From an uncultured Eubacteriales bacterium (GTDB lineage: Bacteria; Bacillota; Clostridia; Oscillospirales; Acutalibacteraceae): 64,000 bases of DNA. Shown here piece by piece: positions 7,086 through 15,102 of this stretch (positions are counted from its first letter, which is position 1; every line of letters starts with the position of its first letter). The notes below the pieces were generated by a model, which saw only the letters and a list, made by a program, of their open reading frames with translations, was not told where the DNA came from and did no database searches. A program made the position numbers and the translations under genes. The stretch spans positions 43,207-107,206 of the forward strand of contig CAKTEU010000003.1 of the NCBI GenBank assembly GCA_934552855.1, given 5' to 3'.

Positions 7086-8425
7086 TATTTTGCACTCTCC
7101 TCTCTGAGAACCTGCTTTGCAAGTCTCATGTATTGAACGAGCGGTCTGCCGGACGGGCAGGAGTATGCGCAGGAACCGCATTCCATGCAAACGGCAACGC
7201 CGCTTTTTTCAAGTCCTTCTTTATCTTTGATTCTTGCAAAGCGTTCAATGAGGGTCGGCATAAGGCTCATTGGGCAAACCTCAACGCAGCGGCCGCAGCG
7301 AATGCAGTCACGTTCGGGTTTAACACCGCCCTTTTTGTCCGCAAAAGCAAGGATAGCGTTGTTCTGCTTGCAAATCGGAGCGTCGGTGCTGCAAATTGCA
7401 ATTCCCATCATCGGACCGCCGGAAATGATTTTCCTCGGTTCTTCTTTAAATCCGCCGCAGTAATCAATGATATCCTGAATGTTCACGCCAATCGGAACAC
7501 GAAGGTTCTTTGCCGTTTTGATTGCCGAACCGTCAACGGTTATTGAGCGGCTGATGAGCGGTTTTCCCGTTGCAAGATATCTTGCGATGAAAGCAACCGA
7601 AGCAACGTTCATAACAACACAGCCAACATCTGCGGGAAGCTTTCCGGGCGGAACACGCCTTCCCGTTGCGGAAAGAACCATCATTTTTTCCGCTCCTTGA
7701 GGGTACTTTGATTTGAGTGCCATGATTTTTATGCTTTTATCACCGATTTTGTCAATTTCGGACTGAAAAAGTTCAATCGCTTTCGGCTTGTTGTCCTCAA
7801 CGGCAATCACAACTTCTTTAAAGCCGAGAATTTTTTTGAGAGTTACAACACCGCTGATAACATTTTTTGAATTTTCAATGCATTCACGATAGTCAACCGT
7901 GATGAACGGTTCACATTCTGCGGCATTGATAATGAGTGTGTCAACGTTTTTATCTGCCGGATAGTTCAGCTTAACGTGAGTCGGAAAGCCTGCGCCGCCA
8001 AGACCGACAAGCCCGGAGGCACGAACAGCTTTCAAAAGTTCGTCCCGGTTTGTAACAACGGGCGGTTTAATGCCCTCATAAAGGCGCATTTCGCCGTCGG
8101 ATTCAATCGTTACACCCTTTGTGATTATGCCGTTTGCAAGTTTAACGTCGCCAACCGCTTTAACCGTTCCGGAAATTGTTGCGTGAATGGGTGCGGAAAC
8201 AAACTTGTCTGTGTCACCGACAACCTGACCGACCGAAACCGTATCGCCGACCTTTACCGTCGGAACACACGGTGCGCCGATGTGCTGTTGCATCGGAAGA
8301 ACAACCGTTTTCGGAACGGGCATTCTTTCAACAGGCATTTCAGCGGTGTTTTTGTTGTGAGCAACATTAACGCCGCCACGCCCTCTTCCGCGTGCGGAAA
8401 GGACATTCGGAATTGATTTTTTCAT
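7085..8425 (-). CDS. rnfC: Ion-translocating oxidoreductase subunit C (Rnf, NADH/FMN/iron-sulfur)
   Basis: 446 residues, soluble and membrane-associated, carrying the NAD(H) and flavin site of Rnf. An N-terminal barrel-sandwich part contains VKVGDTVSVGQVVGD. A Rossmann-like NADH/FMN region follows, with GLGGAGFPTHVKL and NAAECEPFI, both hallmark RnfC motifs. An SLBB-type segment follows, then two [4Fe-4S] motifs near the C-terminus: CIRCGRCVEVCP and CMECGSCAYSCPSG. It belongs to the short RnfC class without the long Ala/Lys-rich tail of Enterobacteria. GGAGATGACAG precedes the ATG. First rnf gene in the operon. Confidence 0.96.
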   Translation of the reverse strand: MKKSIPNVLSARGRGRGGVNVAHNKNTAEMPVERMPVPKTVVLPMQQHIGAPCVPTVKVGDTVSVGQVVGDTDKFVSAPIHATISGTVKAVGDVKLANGIITKGVTIESDGEMRLYEGIKPPVVTNRDELLKAVRASGLVGLGGAGFPTHVKLNYPADKNVDTLIINAAECEPFITVDYRECIENSKNVISGVVTLKKILGFKEVVIAVEDNKPKAIELFQSEIDKIGDKSIKIMALKSKYPQGAEKMMVLSATGRRVPPGKLPADVGCVVMNVASVAFIARYLATGKPLISRSITVDGSAIKTAKNLRVPIGVNIQDIIDYCGGFKEEPRKIISGGPMMGIAICSTDAPICKQNNAILAFADKKGGVKPERDCIRCGRCVEVCPMSLMPTLIERFARIKDKEGLEKSGVAVCMECGSCAYSCPSGRPLVQYMRLAKQVLREESAK

Positions 8426-8471
8426 TCTGTCATCTCCAAATCTCTTATGACTTGATGCCGCAGAAAGTGAG

Positions 8472-9017
8472 TTAAACTCCCGTTTCGGCGGTTTCTTTTT
8501 TTATTTGTCTTGTCAACCTCGGCATAACCGCATTGAGAACAACGCCGGTAAGACTGCCGCTGATGATTGCGAAAACCAAAAGATATTTTCCGTAGCCGAG
8601 CATTGCCGAACCCGAAAGAGCGCACGAGCAAAGAAGCTGGCCAAGGTTATGGAAAACGGCGCAAAGAACACCGATTCCGATAAAGCTCAGCGTTTTCCCC
8701 CTTTTTTTAATGAGCAGAGAAAGGGCAATAACGCTGAAAATTCCGCCGCAAAGGCTCATCGCCCCGGCAACCGCTCCCCTTGTGACAAAAGCAAAAAGTG
8801 CTTTGAGAAGCGCAATATATACTGCACCGAAAAAGCCGAAGACGCTTCCGGCGAACATTGTTACGATGTTTGAAAGCCCGACTTTCGCCCCGGCAGGAAG
8901 AAAGGGAACGGACGGAAAAATTATATTTTCAAAAGCACTGAGTGCCAGTGCAAGCGCACCGAGCACACCGAAAACACAAACCGTTTTTGTTTTTGAAAAA
9001 TCAGTACGCAACGGCAT
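8472..9017 (-). CDS. Gx transporter family membrane protein (heptaprenyl diphosphate synthase component I-like)
   Basis: 181 residues from ATG 9017, which overlaps the preceding gene by 17 bases; a TTG at 9053 is possible but less likely. About five or six hydrophobic helices. FLPAGAKVGLSNIVTMF is the hallmark of the 'Gx transporter'/Hpre_diP_synt_I family, which has an S-component-like fold and is often called heptaprenyl diphosphate synthase subunit I. In clostridia it regularly lies between an ApbE/NusG-II pair and rnf genes, so a role in supplying flavin or another small molecule to Rnf or respiratory enzymes has been guessed. The substrate is not known. RnfC starts 46 bases later. Confidence 0.8.
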   Translation of the reverse strand: MPLRTDFSKTKTVCVFGVLGALALALSAFENIIFPSVPFLPAGAKVGLSNIVTMFAGSVFGFFGAVYIALLKALFAFVTRGAVAGAMSLCGGIFSVIALSLLIKKRGKTLSFIGIGVLCAVFHNLGQLLCSCALSGSAMLGYGKYLLVFAIISGSLTGVVLNAVMPRLTRQIKKETAETGV

Positions 9018-9375
9018 CAAGCTTTTCTTTTTTTGCTTCAATTTTAACAACAACCTTGTTCGGAAGGCACGCAGCGGTGTCTCCGTTTTTTGAAAGGTAA
9101 CCGCTTTTTATGCAAAGCTCATCCGGACAATCGGAAGAAACAAAGCGGATTTTCCCTTTTTCAACCGAAAGAACGCAATTTCCGACCGAAAATTCAAAGC
9201 TCTCAGAAGTATCGGAAATGTTCACTTCTTTGACCTTTTCCCCGTTAAGCCAAACAGCGGCAACAACGTTTTCGCTCCCCATGAAAAGCGGAAAAACAAA
9301 AAGAAAAACGCAAATCAATGAAAGAACGGCAATAATCAAAACATCACCTTTTTTGAGTCCGACTTTGTTTTTCAT
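9001..9375 (-). CDS. NusG domain II-containing membrane-anchored protein
   Basis: 124 residues: an N-terminal membrane anchor (about 12-33, LIIAVLSLICVFLFVFPLF) and an exported beta domain of the 'NusG domain II' type. The conserved block SSDCPDELCIKSGYL, followed by ACLPNKVVVKIE, is diagnostic for this family and contains the CPD.xCxxxG pair of cysteines. Despite its name the family is not a transcription factor; it is linked to ApbE and flavin-dependent redox systems. Its ATG overlaps the apbE stop (ATGA) and its stop overlaps the Gx transporter gene, so all three are co-translated. Confidence 0.88.
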   Translation of the reverse strand: MKNKVGLKKGDVLIIAVLSLICVFLFVFPLFMGSENVVAAVWLNGEKVKEVNISDTSESFEFSVGNCVLSVEKGKIRFVSSDCPDELCIKSGYLSKNGDTAACLPNKVVVKIEAKKEKLDAVAY

Positions 9376-10373
9376 TTTGCTTTTTCAAAATCAACATCGC
9401 CGTAGGTTGTAACGTTGAGGTTTTCGTCAATGAAAATTGCTGCGGCAGAGTATTCGTCAAGGAGAGCCTTGCTTTTTTCCTCGCCGAGAATGAAGCAGGC
9501 GGTTGAAAGCGCATCGCTGAGCGTTCCGCTGCTGCATACAACGGTAACGCTTATAAGTCCGCTGTCTGCCGGATAACCGGTGTTTGCGTCAAGAATGTGG
9601 TGATAGCGTTTTCCGTCCTTTTCAAAGTATTTTTCATAATCGCCGGAGGTTGAAACAAAGCCGTCCGAAAGGTTGATTACGCCGATGTATGCGTTTTCTT
9701 CACGGGGATGACGAACGGCAATGCGCCATTTATCGCCGATTTTATTACGCTTTCCGTAAGCAAGGATGCTTCCGCCGACGGAAACGACTGCGCCTTTTAC
9801 GCCGCTTTTTTCAAGATAAGCTTTTGCCATGTCGCAGGCTGCACCTTTTCCGACCGCACCGAGGTCAAGCGTTTGGTTTTTTTGAATGCTCACATTTGCG
9901 CCGTTCACTGCAATTTTTTCATAATCAACGGCTGAAAGAGCTTTTTTAATCTCGCCTTTTGACGGGATTTTTTTGATGTCATCGTCAAAGTCCCAAAGCG
10001 AGGAAAGCGGACCGACCGTAAGGTCAAACGCACCGCCGCTCATTTCGGAAACTTTTCTGCATTTCAAAAGGATATCGGAAACGGTTGCACTTTTAACTTC
10101 GCCGTTTTTGTTGAGTTGTGAAACGGCGGAGGTGTCAATTTTTCTTGAAATTTCCTTGTCAAGGTTATCAATAAGACCTTTGACAACGTCAAGCTTTTTG
10201 AAGGTATCGTCGCCGTAAAGTTTAATTGTTACAATGCTGCCCATCGAAAGGCTGTTTTTTTCTTTAACGGTGTATTCTTTTTTATAGCCCGCAAAGACAA
10301 TCGCTGCGGCCGTGACGGCAGCGGCAAGAAGAACGCAAAGAACCGAAAGGACAATCTTTTTCTTTTTGCTCAT
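9372..10373 (-). CDS. apbE: FAD:protein FMN transferase (ApbE)
   Basis: 333 residues from ATG 10373, set by GGAGG nine bases upstream. ApbE uses FAD to attach FMN covalently to Thr in Dxx[ST]xAT motifs; in this operon the evident acceptors are RnfG and RnfD. A membrane helix or signal anchor (about 5-25) places the catalytic domain outside the membrane. It lacks an obvious lipobox Cys. Family motifs are present: TLDLGAVGKGAACD, VVSVGGSILAYG and YHHILDANTGYPAD, the last two covering FAD and Mg2+ binding. First gene of the apbE-rnf operon. Confidence 0.95.
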   Translation of the reverse strand: MSKKKKIVLSVLCVLLAAAVTAAAIVFAGYKKEYTVKEKNSLSMGSIVTIKLYGDDTFKKLDVVKGLIDNLDKEISRKIDTSAVSQLNKNGEVKSATVSDILLKCRKVSEMSGGAFDLTVGPLSSLWDFDDDIKKIPSKGEIKKALSAVDYEKIAVNGANVSIQKNQTLDLGAVGKGAACDMAKAYLEKSGVKGAVVSVGGSILAYGKRNKIGDKWRIAVRHPREENAYIGVINLSDGFVSTSGDYEKYFEKDGKRYHHILDANTGYPADSGLISVTVVCSSGTLSDALSTACFILGEEKSKALLDEYSAAAIFIDENLNVTTYGDVDFEKAK

Positions 10374-10388
10374 TGAAAAACCTCCTTG

Positions 10389-10406
10389 TCTTTGGCAAAA
10401 GCCAAG
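10389..10406 (-). other. Small hairpin just upstream of the apbE ribosome binding site
   Basis: TTGGC-TTTT-GCCAA is a perfect five-pair stem in the apbE leader. It lies close before the GGAGG and could influence translation initiation; no riboswitch class is recognised. Confidence 0.3.
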
Positions 10407-10426
10407 CCGTAATATCACATTTTTTT

Positions 10427-10455
10427 ATTGTATACTATTTGCATCAAAATTTCAA
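10427..10455 (-). promoter_or_regulatory. Promoter of the apbE-rnf operon
   Basis: On the minus strand TTGAAA (10450-10455) and TACAAT (10427-10432) are 17 bases apart, about 55 bases before the apbE start. No other convincing promoter is seen before rnfC, and the genes overlap or nearly touch, so it probably drives all nine genes. Confidence 0.65.
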
Positions 10456-10489
10456 GACAAAATGCGGCATAAAACAACAAATATTGTGC

Positions 10490-10519
10490 TTGCTTTTGGG
10501 TGGTGTTTGTTGGTATAAT
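10490..10519 (+). promoter_or_regulatory. Promoter of the iron alcohol dehydrogenase gene
   Basis: TTGCTT (10490-10495), an 18-base spacer, and a perfect TATAAT (10514-10519). It is divergent from the apbE-rnf promoter, 34 bases away. Confidence 0.65.
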
Positions 10520-10589
10520 AAAGATAGTAAAATCTTAAAAAGCTTCTCTTTTTCAAACATAAAAAATTAATTTCAGGGGGTAAGAAAAC

Positions 10590-11705
10590 ATGGATTTTAA
10601 TCTTTCAATTCCGGTAAACGTCATCAGTTCAAAAGGCTGCGTAAAAGAAAACGCCGAAAAGCTCAAAGCGTTCGGAAAAGCCTGCCTTATTGTCACCGGC
10701 GGAAAAAGCGCAGTTTTGAGCGGCGCACTCGCAGACATGAAGGCTGCGCTTGAAAAATGCGAAATCGGTTATGGGGTTTTTGACCGCATCACGCCGAATC
10801 CGTATATTGAGGACTGCTGTGCGGCAGGCGTACTTGCAAGAGAAATCGGTGCCGAATTTATTGTCGGAATCGGCGGAGGTTCTGCACTTGATGCGGCAAA
10901 AGCCGTTGCCGTTTATGCCGCAAACGAAGACTTTTTGCCTTTTGATATATATGAAAAAAAGGAAAGGGATATCGCATTGCCGCTTGTTCTTGTCGGAACA
11001 ACAGCGGGAACGGGCAGCGAAGTCGGTGCGGTTTCGGTTCTTTCAAACAAAAAGGACGAAAGAAAAAGGAGCATTTGCACCCCGGACTGTGCTCCGTCAC
11101 TCACTTTTGCCGACCCGACATATACCCACTCCATGCCATATGATGTGACGGTTTCAACTGCACTTGATGCACTTTCCCACGCAATTGAAGGCTTTTACAG
11201 CAAAAAATGCACCGATATTCCCACCATGTTTGCGGAAAAAGCAATTCCAATGATTTGGGAAGGACTTAAGTATCTTGAAAGAGAAAAGAAAGTTCCGGAC
11301 GAAAAAATGCGCGAACAGCTTTATTACGGCTCGCTTTATGCCGGAATTACACTTGCGTATTGCGGAACGGCGTTCCCCCACCCGCTCGGCTACATTTTGA
11401 CCGAACATTACAAAACACCGCACGGCCTTGCCTGCGCCGCCTTTATGCCGGAGCTTATCCGCAGAGGTGTACGTTATGAACGCACAAAATCAAGAACGCT
11501 CATGAACCTTATGAAAACAAACAGTGCGCAATTTTTTGAGGTTATCATGAACCTTTGCGATGTCAGCGATATCGTTATGACGGACGAAGAAATTTCACAA
11601 TGGTGCGAACGCTGGAACGAGGTTCCGAACAACTTTATCTATTCGCCCGGCGGTTTTTCAAAGGCTGAAGCAAAAGAGATGCTCAAAAAGAAGTTTGTGA
11701 AGTAA
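10590..11705 (+). CDS. Iron-containing alcohol dehydrogenase family protein
   Basis: 371 residues, the usual length for group III (FucO/butanol dehydrogenase type) alcohol dehydrogenases, which interconvert alcohols and aldehydes with NAD(P)H. Visible: the nucleotide-binding GGGSALD (95-101), TTAGTGSEV (137-145), and metal ligands D193, H197 (LDALSHAIEG), H264 (FPHPLGY) and H278 (KTPHG). All four are in place, so it should be active. The substrate cannot be told from sequence. AGGGGG lies eight bases before the ATG. It is transcribed alone, divergently from apbE-rnf, and ends at a strong terminator; a role in disposing of NADH is only inference. Confidence 0.93.
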   Translation: MDFNLSIPVNVISSKGCVKENAEKLKAFGKACLIVTGGKSAVLSGALADMKAALEKCEIGYGVFDRITPNPYIEDCCAAGVLAREIGAEFIVGIGGGSALDAAKAVAVYAANEDFLPFDIYEKKERDIALPLVLVGTTAGTGSEVGAVSVLSNKKDERKRSICTPDCAPSLTFADPTYTHSMPYDVTVSTALDALSHAIEGFYSKKCTDIPTMFAEKAIPMIWEGLKYLEREKKVPDEKMREQLYYGSLYAGITLAYCGTAFPHPLGYILTEHYKTPHGLACAAFMPELIRRGVRYERTKSRTLMNLMKTNSAQFFEVIMNLCDVSDIVMTDEEISQWCERWNEVPNNFIYSPGGFSKAEAKEMLKKKFVK

Positions 11706-11723
11706 AATTCACATTATAAAAGC

Positions 11724-11777
11724 ACTCACCCCTGAGCCGGTTCGATAAACGAGTCCGACGTTAGGGGTGAGTTTTTA
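11724..11777. terminator. Bidirectional intrinsic terminator between adh and ugpQ
   Basis: ACTCACCCCT (11724-11733) pairs perfectly with AGGGGTGAGT (11763-11772), followed by TTTTT on the plus strand. On the minus strand the hairpin is followed by GCTTTTATAA, so it can also end the convergent phosphodiesterase gene. Confidence 0.9.
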
Positions 11778-11826
11778 ATAAATGCTTGCAGATTTAGTAG
11801 AGACCGGTTTTGTTTTGACCGTGTTT

Positions 11827-12546
11827 TTATCTGAGAACTTCAACCATTCTGTCCGGGAAGTTACCGATGAGAGCATCAACGCCCATTGCGGAAAGACGTT
11901 TGATATCGTCATATTCGTTGACAGTCCATGTGTTGATTTCGCAGCCTGCATCATGCATTTCCTTAACTGTTTCCGGCGAAAGGAAGCAATGAATCGGGTG
12001 GCAGCACTGAACATTATTTTCAGCCGTGTATTTTCCGTAATTGATGAGCCAGCTTTCCGAAAGGAAACCGCGTTTGATTTCCGGTGCAATTTTTTCACAG
12101 CGGAGAATCGAATAGTGGTTGAAGGAAGAAAGAATAATCTTTTTTTCAAGGCCGTATTCACGAATCATGTCAATAACTTTTTGCTCAATTCCGGGGTATT
12201 CAAAAATTCCGGTTTTGAGTTCAATGTTTGTAATGATGTCCATATCTTTGACAAGGTCAAAGTATTCACGAAGAGTCGGTATTTCGTTAAAGCCGTAAAC
12301 GCCCTTGAAGCCTGCGGAATAATCAAACTTTCTGAGTTCTTCAAGAGTCATGTCTCTGACAAGGCCCTGACCGTTTGCGGTGCGCTTGATGTCTTCGTCA
12401 TGAATAATAACAAGTTCATTGTCTTTTGTAAGATGAACGTCAAGTTCAATTCCGTCGCAGCCGATTTCGATTGCCTTTTTGAAAGCAAGCATTGTGTTTT
12501 CCGGATATTTTCCGGAAAAGCCTCTGTGACCGTAGATTTTTGACAT
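11827..12546 (-). CDS. ugpQ: Glycerophosphodiester phosphodiesterase
   Basis: 239 residues, the normal size of cytosolic UgpQ/GDPD enzymes. It hydrolyses deacylated phospholipids such as glycerophosphoglycerol or glycerophosphocholine to glycerol-3-phosphate and the alcohol. The catalytic signature is complete: HRGFSGKYPENT with the acid/base His, then GIELDVHLTKDNELVIIHDE carrying the metal-binding Glu/Asp and second His. NIELK and SSFNH follow in the expected order. No signal peptide, so intracellular. Single-gene transcription unit with its own promoter. Confidence 0.94.
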   Translation of the reverse strand: MSKIYGHRGFSGKYPENTMLAFKKAIEIGCDGIELDVHLTKDNELVIIHDEDIKRTANGQGLVRDMTLEELRKFDYSAGFKGVYGFNEIPTLREYFDLVKDMDIITNIELKTGIFEYPGIEQKVIDMIREYGLEKKIILSSFNHYSILRCEKIAPEIKRGFLSESWLINYGKYTAENNVQCCHPIHCFLSPETVKEMHDAGCEINTWTVNEYDDIKRLSAMGVDALIGNFPDRMVEVLR

Positions 12547-12607
12547 TGTAAATCACACTTCTTTTATGAGATTATTTTTTGGAAAAGAGTGCTTCTTTTC
12601 CGTTCAA

Positions 12608-12639
12608 TTGAATTATACACACAATTCAAAATTTTTCAA
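12608..12639 (-). promoter_or_regulatory. Promoter of ugpQ with overlapping inverted repeat
   Basis: On the minus strand TTGAAA (12634-12639), 16 bases, TATAAT (12612-12617). A perfect inverted repeat TTGAATT-N8-AATTCAA spans 12608-12629 and covers the -10 element, so it is a candidate repressor site; the regulator is unknown. Confidence 0.6.
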
Positions 12640-12693
12640 GTATAAATCCGCTTTGTTTTCGGATATTTTTCCTTTCTTTTTGGTTTGGATAAG

Positions 12694-12722
12694 TTGACTT
12701 TACTATAGTAACGTGTTAAAAT
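12694..12722 (+). promoter_or_regulatory. Promoter of the GPH symporter group with palindrome in the spacer
   Basis: TTGACT (12694-12699), a 17-base spacer, then TGTTAAAAT, an extended -10 (hexamer 12717-12722). The spacer holds the perfect 12-base palindrome TTACTATAGTAA (12700-12711), a likely operator. The TetR-type gene at 15103 is a natural candidate for its binder. Confidence 0.65.
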
Positions 12723-12759
12723 ATCGGCATAGAGAAAACGACTTTCGGGAGGACTGTGT

Positions 12760-14502
12760 ATGGGAAAAAACACTACAGGCGAAAAAATTCCGTTCGGCGA
12801 ACGGGTAAAAAAAGCAATCGGCGTTAAGGGCGACTTCAAAACCGCAATTTTGCCGATGATCAACTATAGCTGGGCTAATATGTATCTTGCCGGCGCAGGG
12901 TACATAATCAGTATGTACTACATGGTCTTTTTGACCGACGTTGTTCATCTTTCGCTTGAGCTTGCCGGCGTTTCAATCATGATTGCAACGCTTTGGGATG
13001 CTATTACCGACCCGATCATGGGTATTATTACCGACAGAACACGCTGCAAAACCGGCCGCCACCGCCGCTATCTTATGTGGGGACTTATCCCGATGGTAAT
13101 TTCATATACCATGATGTGGAACGGCTTCGGCCTTGACGGAGCGGCTCACCCCGGCGCAACAATGGCATATTTCACGATTACATATATGATTTATAAAACC
13201 GCATATACGATTATCGGCGTTCCGCACACGGCAATGCTTCCGGAGCTTGCTCCCGAATACGACCTTCGTACCCAGTATAATTCAATGGGCTACCTTTTCA
13301 ATTCCGCAGGAATGGTTCCGTCGTTTGCAATTACCGTTATGATTCTCAGCATCTTCGGCTGCAACAACGATATCAACTCAACGGCAAAAGCTCCGTTCCT
13401 TATCGTCGGTCTTGTTCTTTCGCTGCTTTACTGCATTGCGGTTTTCCTTACCTATCGTTCGGTAAGAGAGCCGTCCTCGCTCGACATGGTCAATCCGCCG
13501 CTTGACATCAAGGGTCTTCTTAACGAATATGTTCAGGTTTTCCGCAACAAGTCGTTTAGGCAGTACTTCTTTATGAGCGTTGCCTATCAGTTTTCAACCG
13601 GCTTTTATAACAACACGAAGGTTTACTATATCAAGTATCTTGCAAACCAATACTCGCTTTATGCCGTTCATAACGCAATTGCCGGCGTTGCGGAAGCTGC
13701 GGCTTTCCCGCTCAACTATGCGCTGACAATGAAGCACGGCAAGAAAAAATGCGGAAATATCGTCACTCCGCTCATGGTTGCCGGTCTTGCAATCGGTCTT
13801 ATCATGCAGCCCGAAGGAAACGGCGCTTCAAAGTACCTTTGGATCGCCCTTATGATTCTCAGTATGGTTCTTTACCCGTTCGGAATGAGCGGACTCGGCT
13901 TTGTTTCAACCAACGTTTTTCCCGACCTCACCGACGTTGACGAAGCAATCACCGGAAGAAGAAGAGAGGGTGTTCTTTCAACCTTCAACACACTCATCAA
14001 AAAAAGCGTCGGCGGCGTTATGACTGCACTCGTAGGTTTTGCTCTCGGCGGCTTCGGTCTTGTTACCGGCGACGCTGTTACCGAATACGAAAAGGCAAAC
14101 GGTTCGCTTTATCCCCAAACTTCAACCGCTGTTTTCGGCGTAAGGGTCTGCGTTGCAATCATTCCGATTGTTGCGGCTGTTATTGCGCTTTATCTTCTTC
14201 AGCGGTTCAAAATGACAAAGGGCGACCACACAATGATTCGTGCCGCCGTTGCAACAAAGCATAAGTACGGAGCCGTTGCGCTTACGGACGAAGAACTGGT
14301 TGCTTTTAAGGAAATCTCCGGACAGGATTTTGAAAACACTTGGCTCGGACAAAACGAAGACGGCGCAGTTGCGCACGAGCTTGAAAAGGATGAAAACGGC
14401 GAATATATCATTCTTCTTGAACTTGAAGAAGAGCGCCAAAGACTCATTAAAGAGCAAAAGGCTCATGAAGAGGCTGAAAAAGAAGCAAAAGCAAATTCAT
14501 AA
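12760..14502 (+). CDS. GPH-family glycoside/sugar:cation symporter (MelB-like)
   Basis: 580 residues; twelve membrane helices predicted over about residues 25-480. The MelB-type signature WDAITDPIMGIITDRTR (about 86-102), followed by CKTGRHRRYLMWG, identifies the glycoside-pentoside-hexuronide:cation symporters, which import sugars or glycosides with Na+ or H+. The substrate is not evident. It is over 100 residues longer than MelB: a charged, Glu-rich tail (about 490-580, ending in EEERQRLIKEQKAHEEAEKEA) follows the last helix and is probably a cytosolic coiled coil. CGGGAGGA lies seven bases before the ATG. The next gene starts 25 bases later. Confidence 0.9.
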   Translation: MGKNTTGEKIPFGERVKKAIGVKGDFKTAILPMINYSWANMYLAGAGYIISMYYMVFLTDVVHLSLELAGVSIMIATLWDAITDPIMGIITDRTRCKTGRHRRYLMWGLIPMVISYTMMWNGFGLDGAAHPGATMAYFTITYMIYKTAYTIIGVPHTAMLPELAPEYDLRTQYNSMGYLFNSAGMVPSFAITVMILSIFGCNNDINSTAKAPFLIVGLVLSLLYCIAVFLTYRSVREPSSLDMVNPPLDIKGLLNEYVQVFRNKSFRQYFFMSVAYQFSTGFYNNTKVYYIKYLANQYSLYAVHNAIAGVAEAAAFPLNYALTMKHGKKKCGNIVTPLMVAGLAIGLIMQPEGNGASKYLWIALMILSMVLYPFGMSGLGFVSTNVFPDLTDVDEAITGRRREGVLSTFNTLIKKSVGGVMTALVGFALGGFGLVTGDAVTEYEKANGSLYPQTSTAVFGVRVCVAIIPIVAAVIALYLLQRFKMTKGDHTMIRAAVATKHKYGAVALTDEELVAFKEISGQDFENTWLGQNEDGAVAHELEKDENGEYIILLELEEERQRLIKEQKAHEEAEKEAKANS

Positions 14503-14527
14503 ATTCAATTATAAGGAGACAACGAAA

Positions 14528-15031
14528 ATGGATAATAGAATCGACATCACCCAAAAAGAGCCGGCAAAGAAAGAAAAGAACTTTAAAAACGATTTCAAAA
14601 AGTTTTTGTTCTATTTTGTTCAGTGGACATGGGGACTTCCCGTCAACCTCATCGGCGGCATAGTTTTCCTAATCTGCACAAAAATCCTCGGCAGAAGATA
14701 TCAAAAGTTCGGCTATGCAAGAATTACCTATCTTCCGTGGAACCAGGGCGGACTTTCACTCGGCCTTTTCATCTTCATGCGTGACCAGCACCCCAACAAA
14801 AAGTGGACATACAACACCCGTATTCACGAATACGGCCACACATGGCAGTGCCTTCTTCTCGGTTCGCTTTATTACATTGTCATCGCTCTTCCGTCCGCAA
14901 TTTGGTGCAACTGCTTTGAAGGCTACAGAAAAAAGAACAACGTTTCCTATTACAAGCTTTATTGCGAAGCCTGGGCAAACGCTTGGGGTCAAAAGTTTTC
15001 AAAAATGAAGATGACCGACCTTACAAAATAA
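14528..15031 (+). CDS. Small membrane protein with HExxH metalloprotease-like motif
   Basis: 167 residues from ATG 14528, set by AAGGAG ten bases upstream; the open frame extends back into the symporter gene but that part is a shadow. The N-terminus is basic and soluble, followed by a hydrophobic helix (about 35-60, LPVNLIGGIVFLICTKILG), a middle part, and RIHEYGHTWQ at about 99-107. The latter is an HExxH zinc motif (H100, E101, H104). A second hydrophobic segment (GSLYYIVIALPSAIW) follows directly, then CEAWANAWG, whose E147 could be the third ligand. I know of no named family for this; similar 'HEYGH..Q' membrane proteins are usually hypothetical. Partner gene of the GPH symporter by spacing. 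Confidence 0.7.
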   Translation: MDNRIDITQKEPAKKEKNFKNDFKKFLFYFVQWTWGLPVNLIGGIVFLICTKILGRRYQKFGYARITYLPWNQGGLSLGLFIFMRDQHPNKKWTYNTRIHEYGHTWQCLLLGSLYYIVIALPSAIWCNCFEGYRKKNNVSYYKLYCEAWANAWGQKFSKMKMTDLTK

Positions 15032-15042
15032 TCTGTTGCAAC

Positions 15043-15078
15043 AAAGAGTCGAACCGTTTATGGCTCGGCTCTCTTTAA
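15043..15078 (+). terminator. Possible partial terminator between the HExxH gene and tetR
   Basis: AAAGAG...CTCTTT with an inner CGAACC/GGCTCG stem (one mismatch and a small bulge), followed by AATAAAAA. It is imperfect, so it may only lower transcription into the next two genes. Confidence 0.4.
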
Positions 15079-15102
15079 TAAAAAGCGAACGGAGGCGTAA
15101 AT

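Noticed and set aside
14240..14527. Upstream extension of the HExxH gene into the symporter gene
   Set aside because: The AAGGAG site and ATG at 14528 give the natural start; the upstream part is an out-of-frame reading of the symporter tail.
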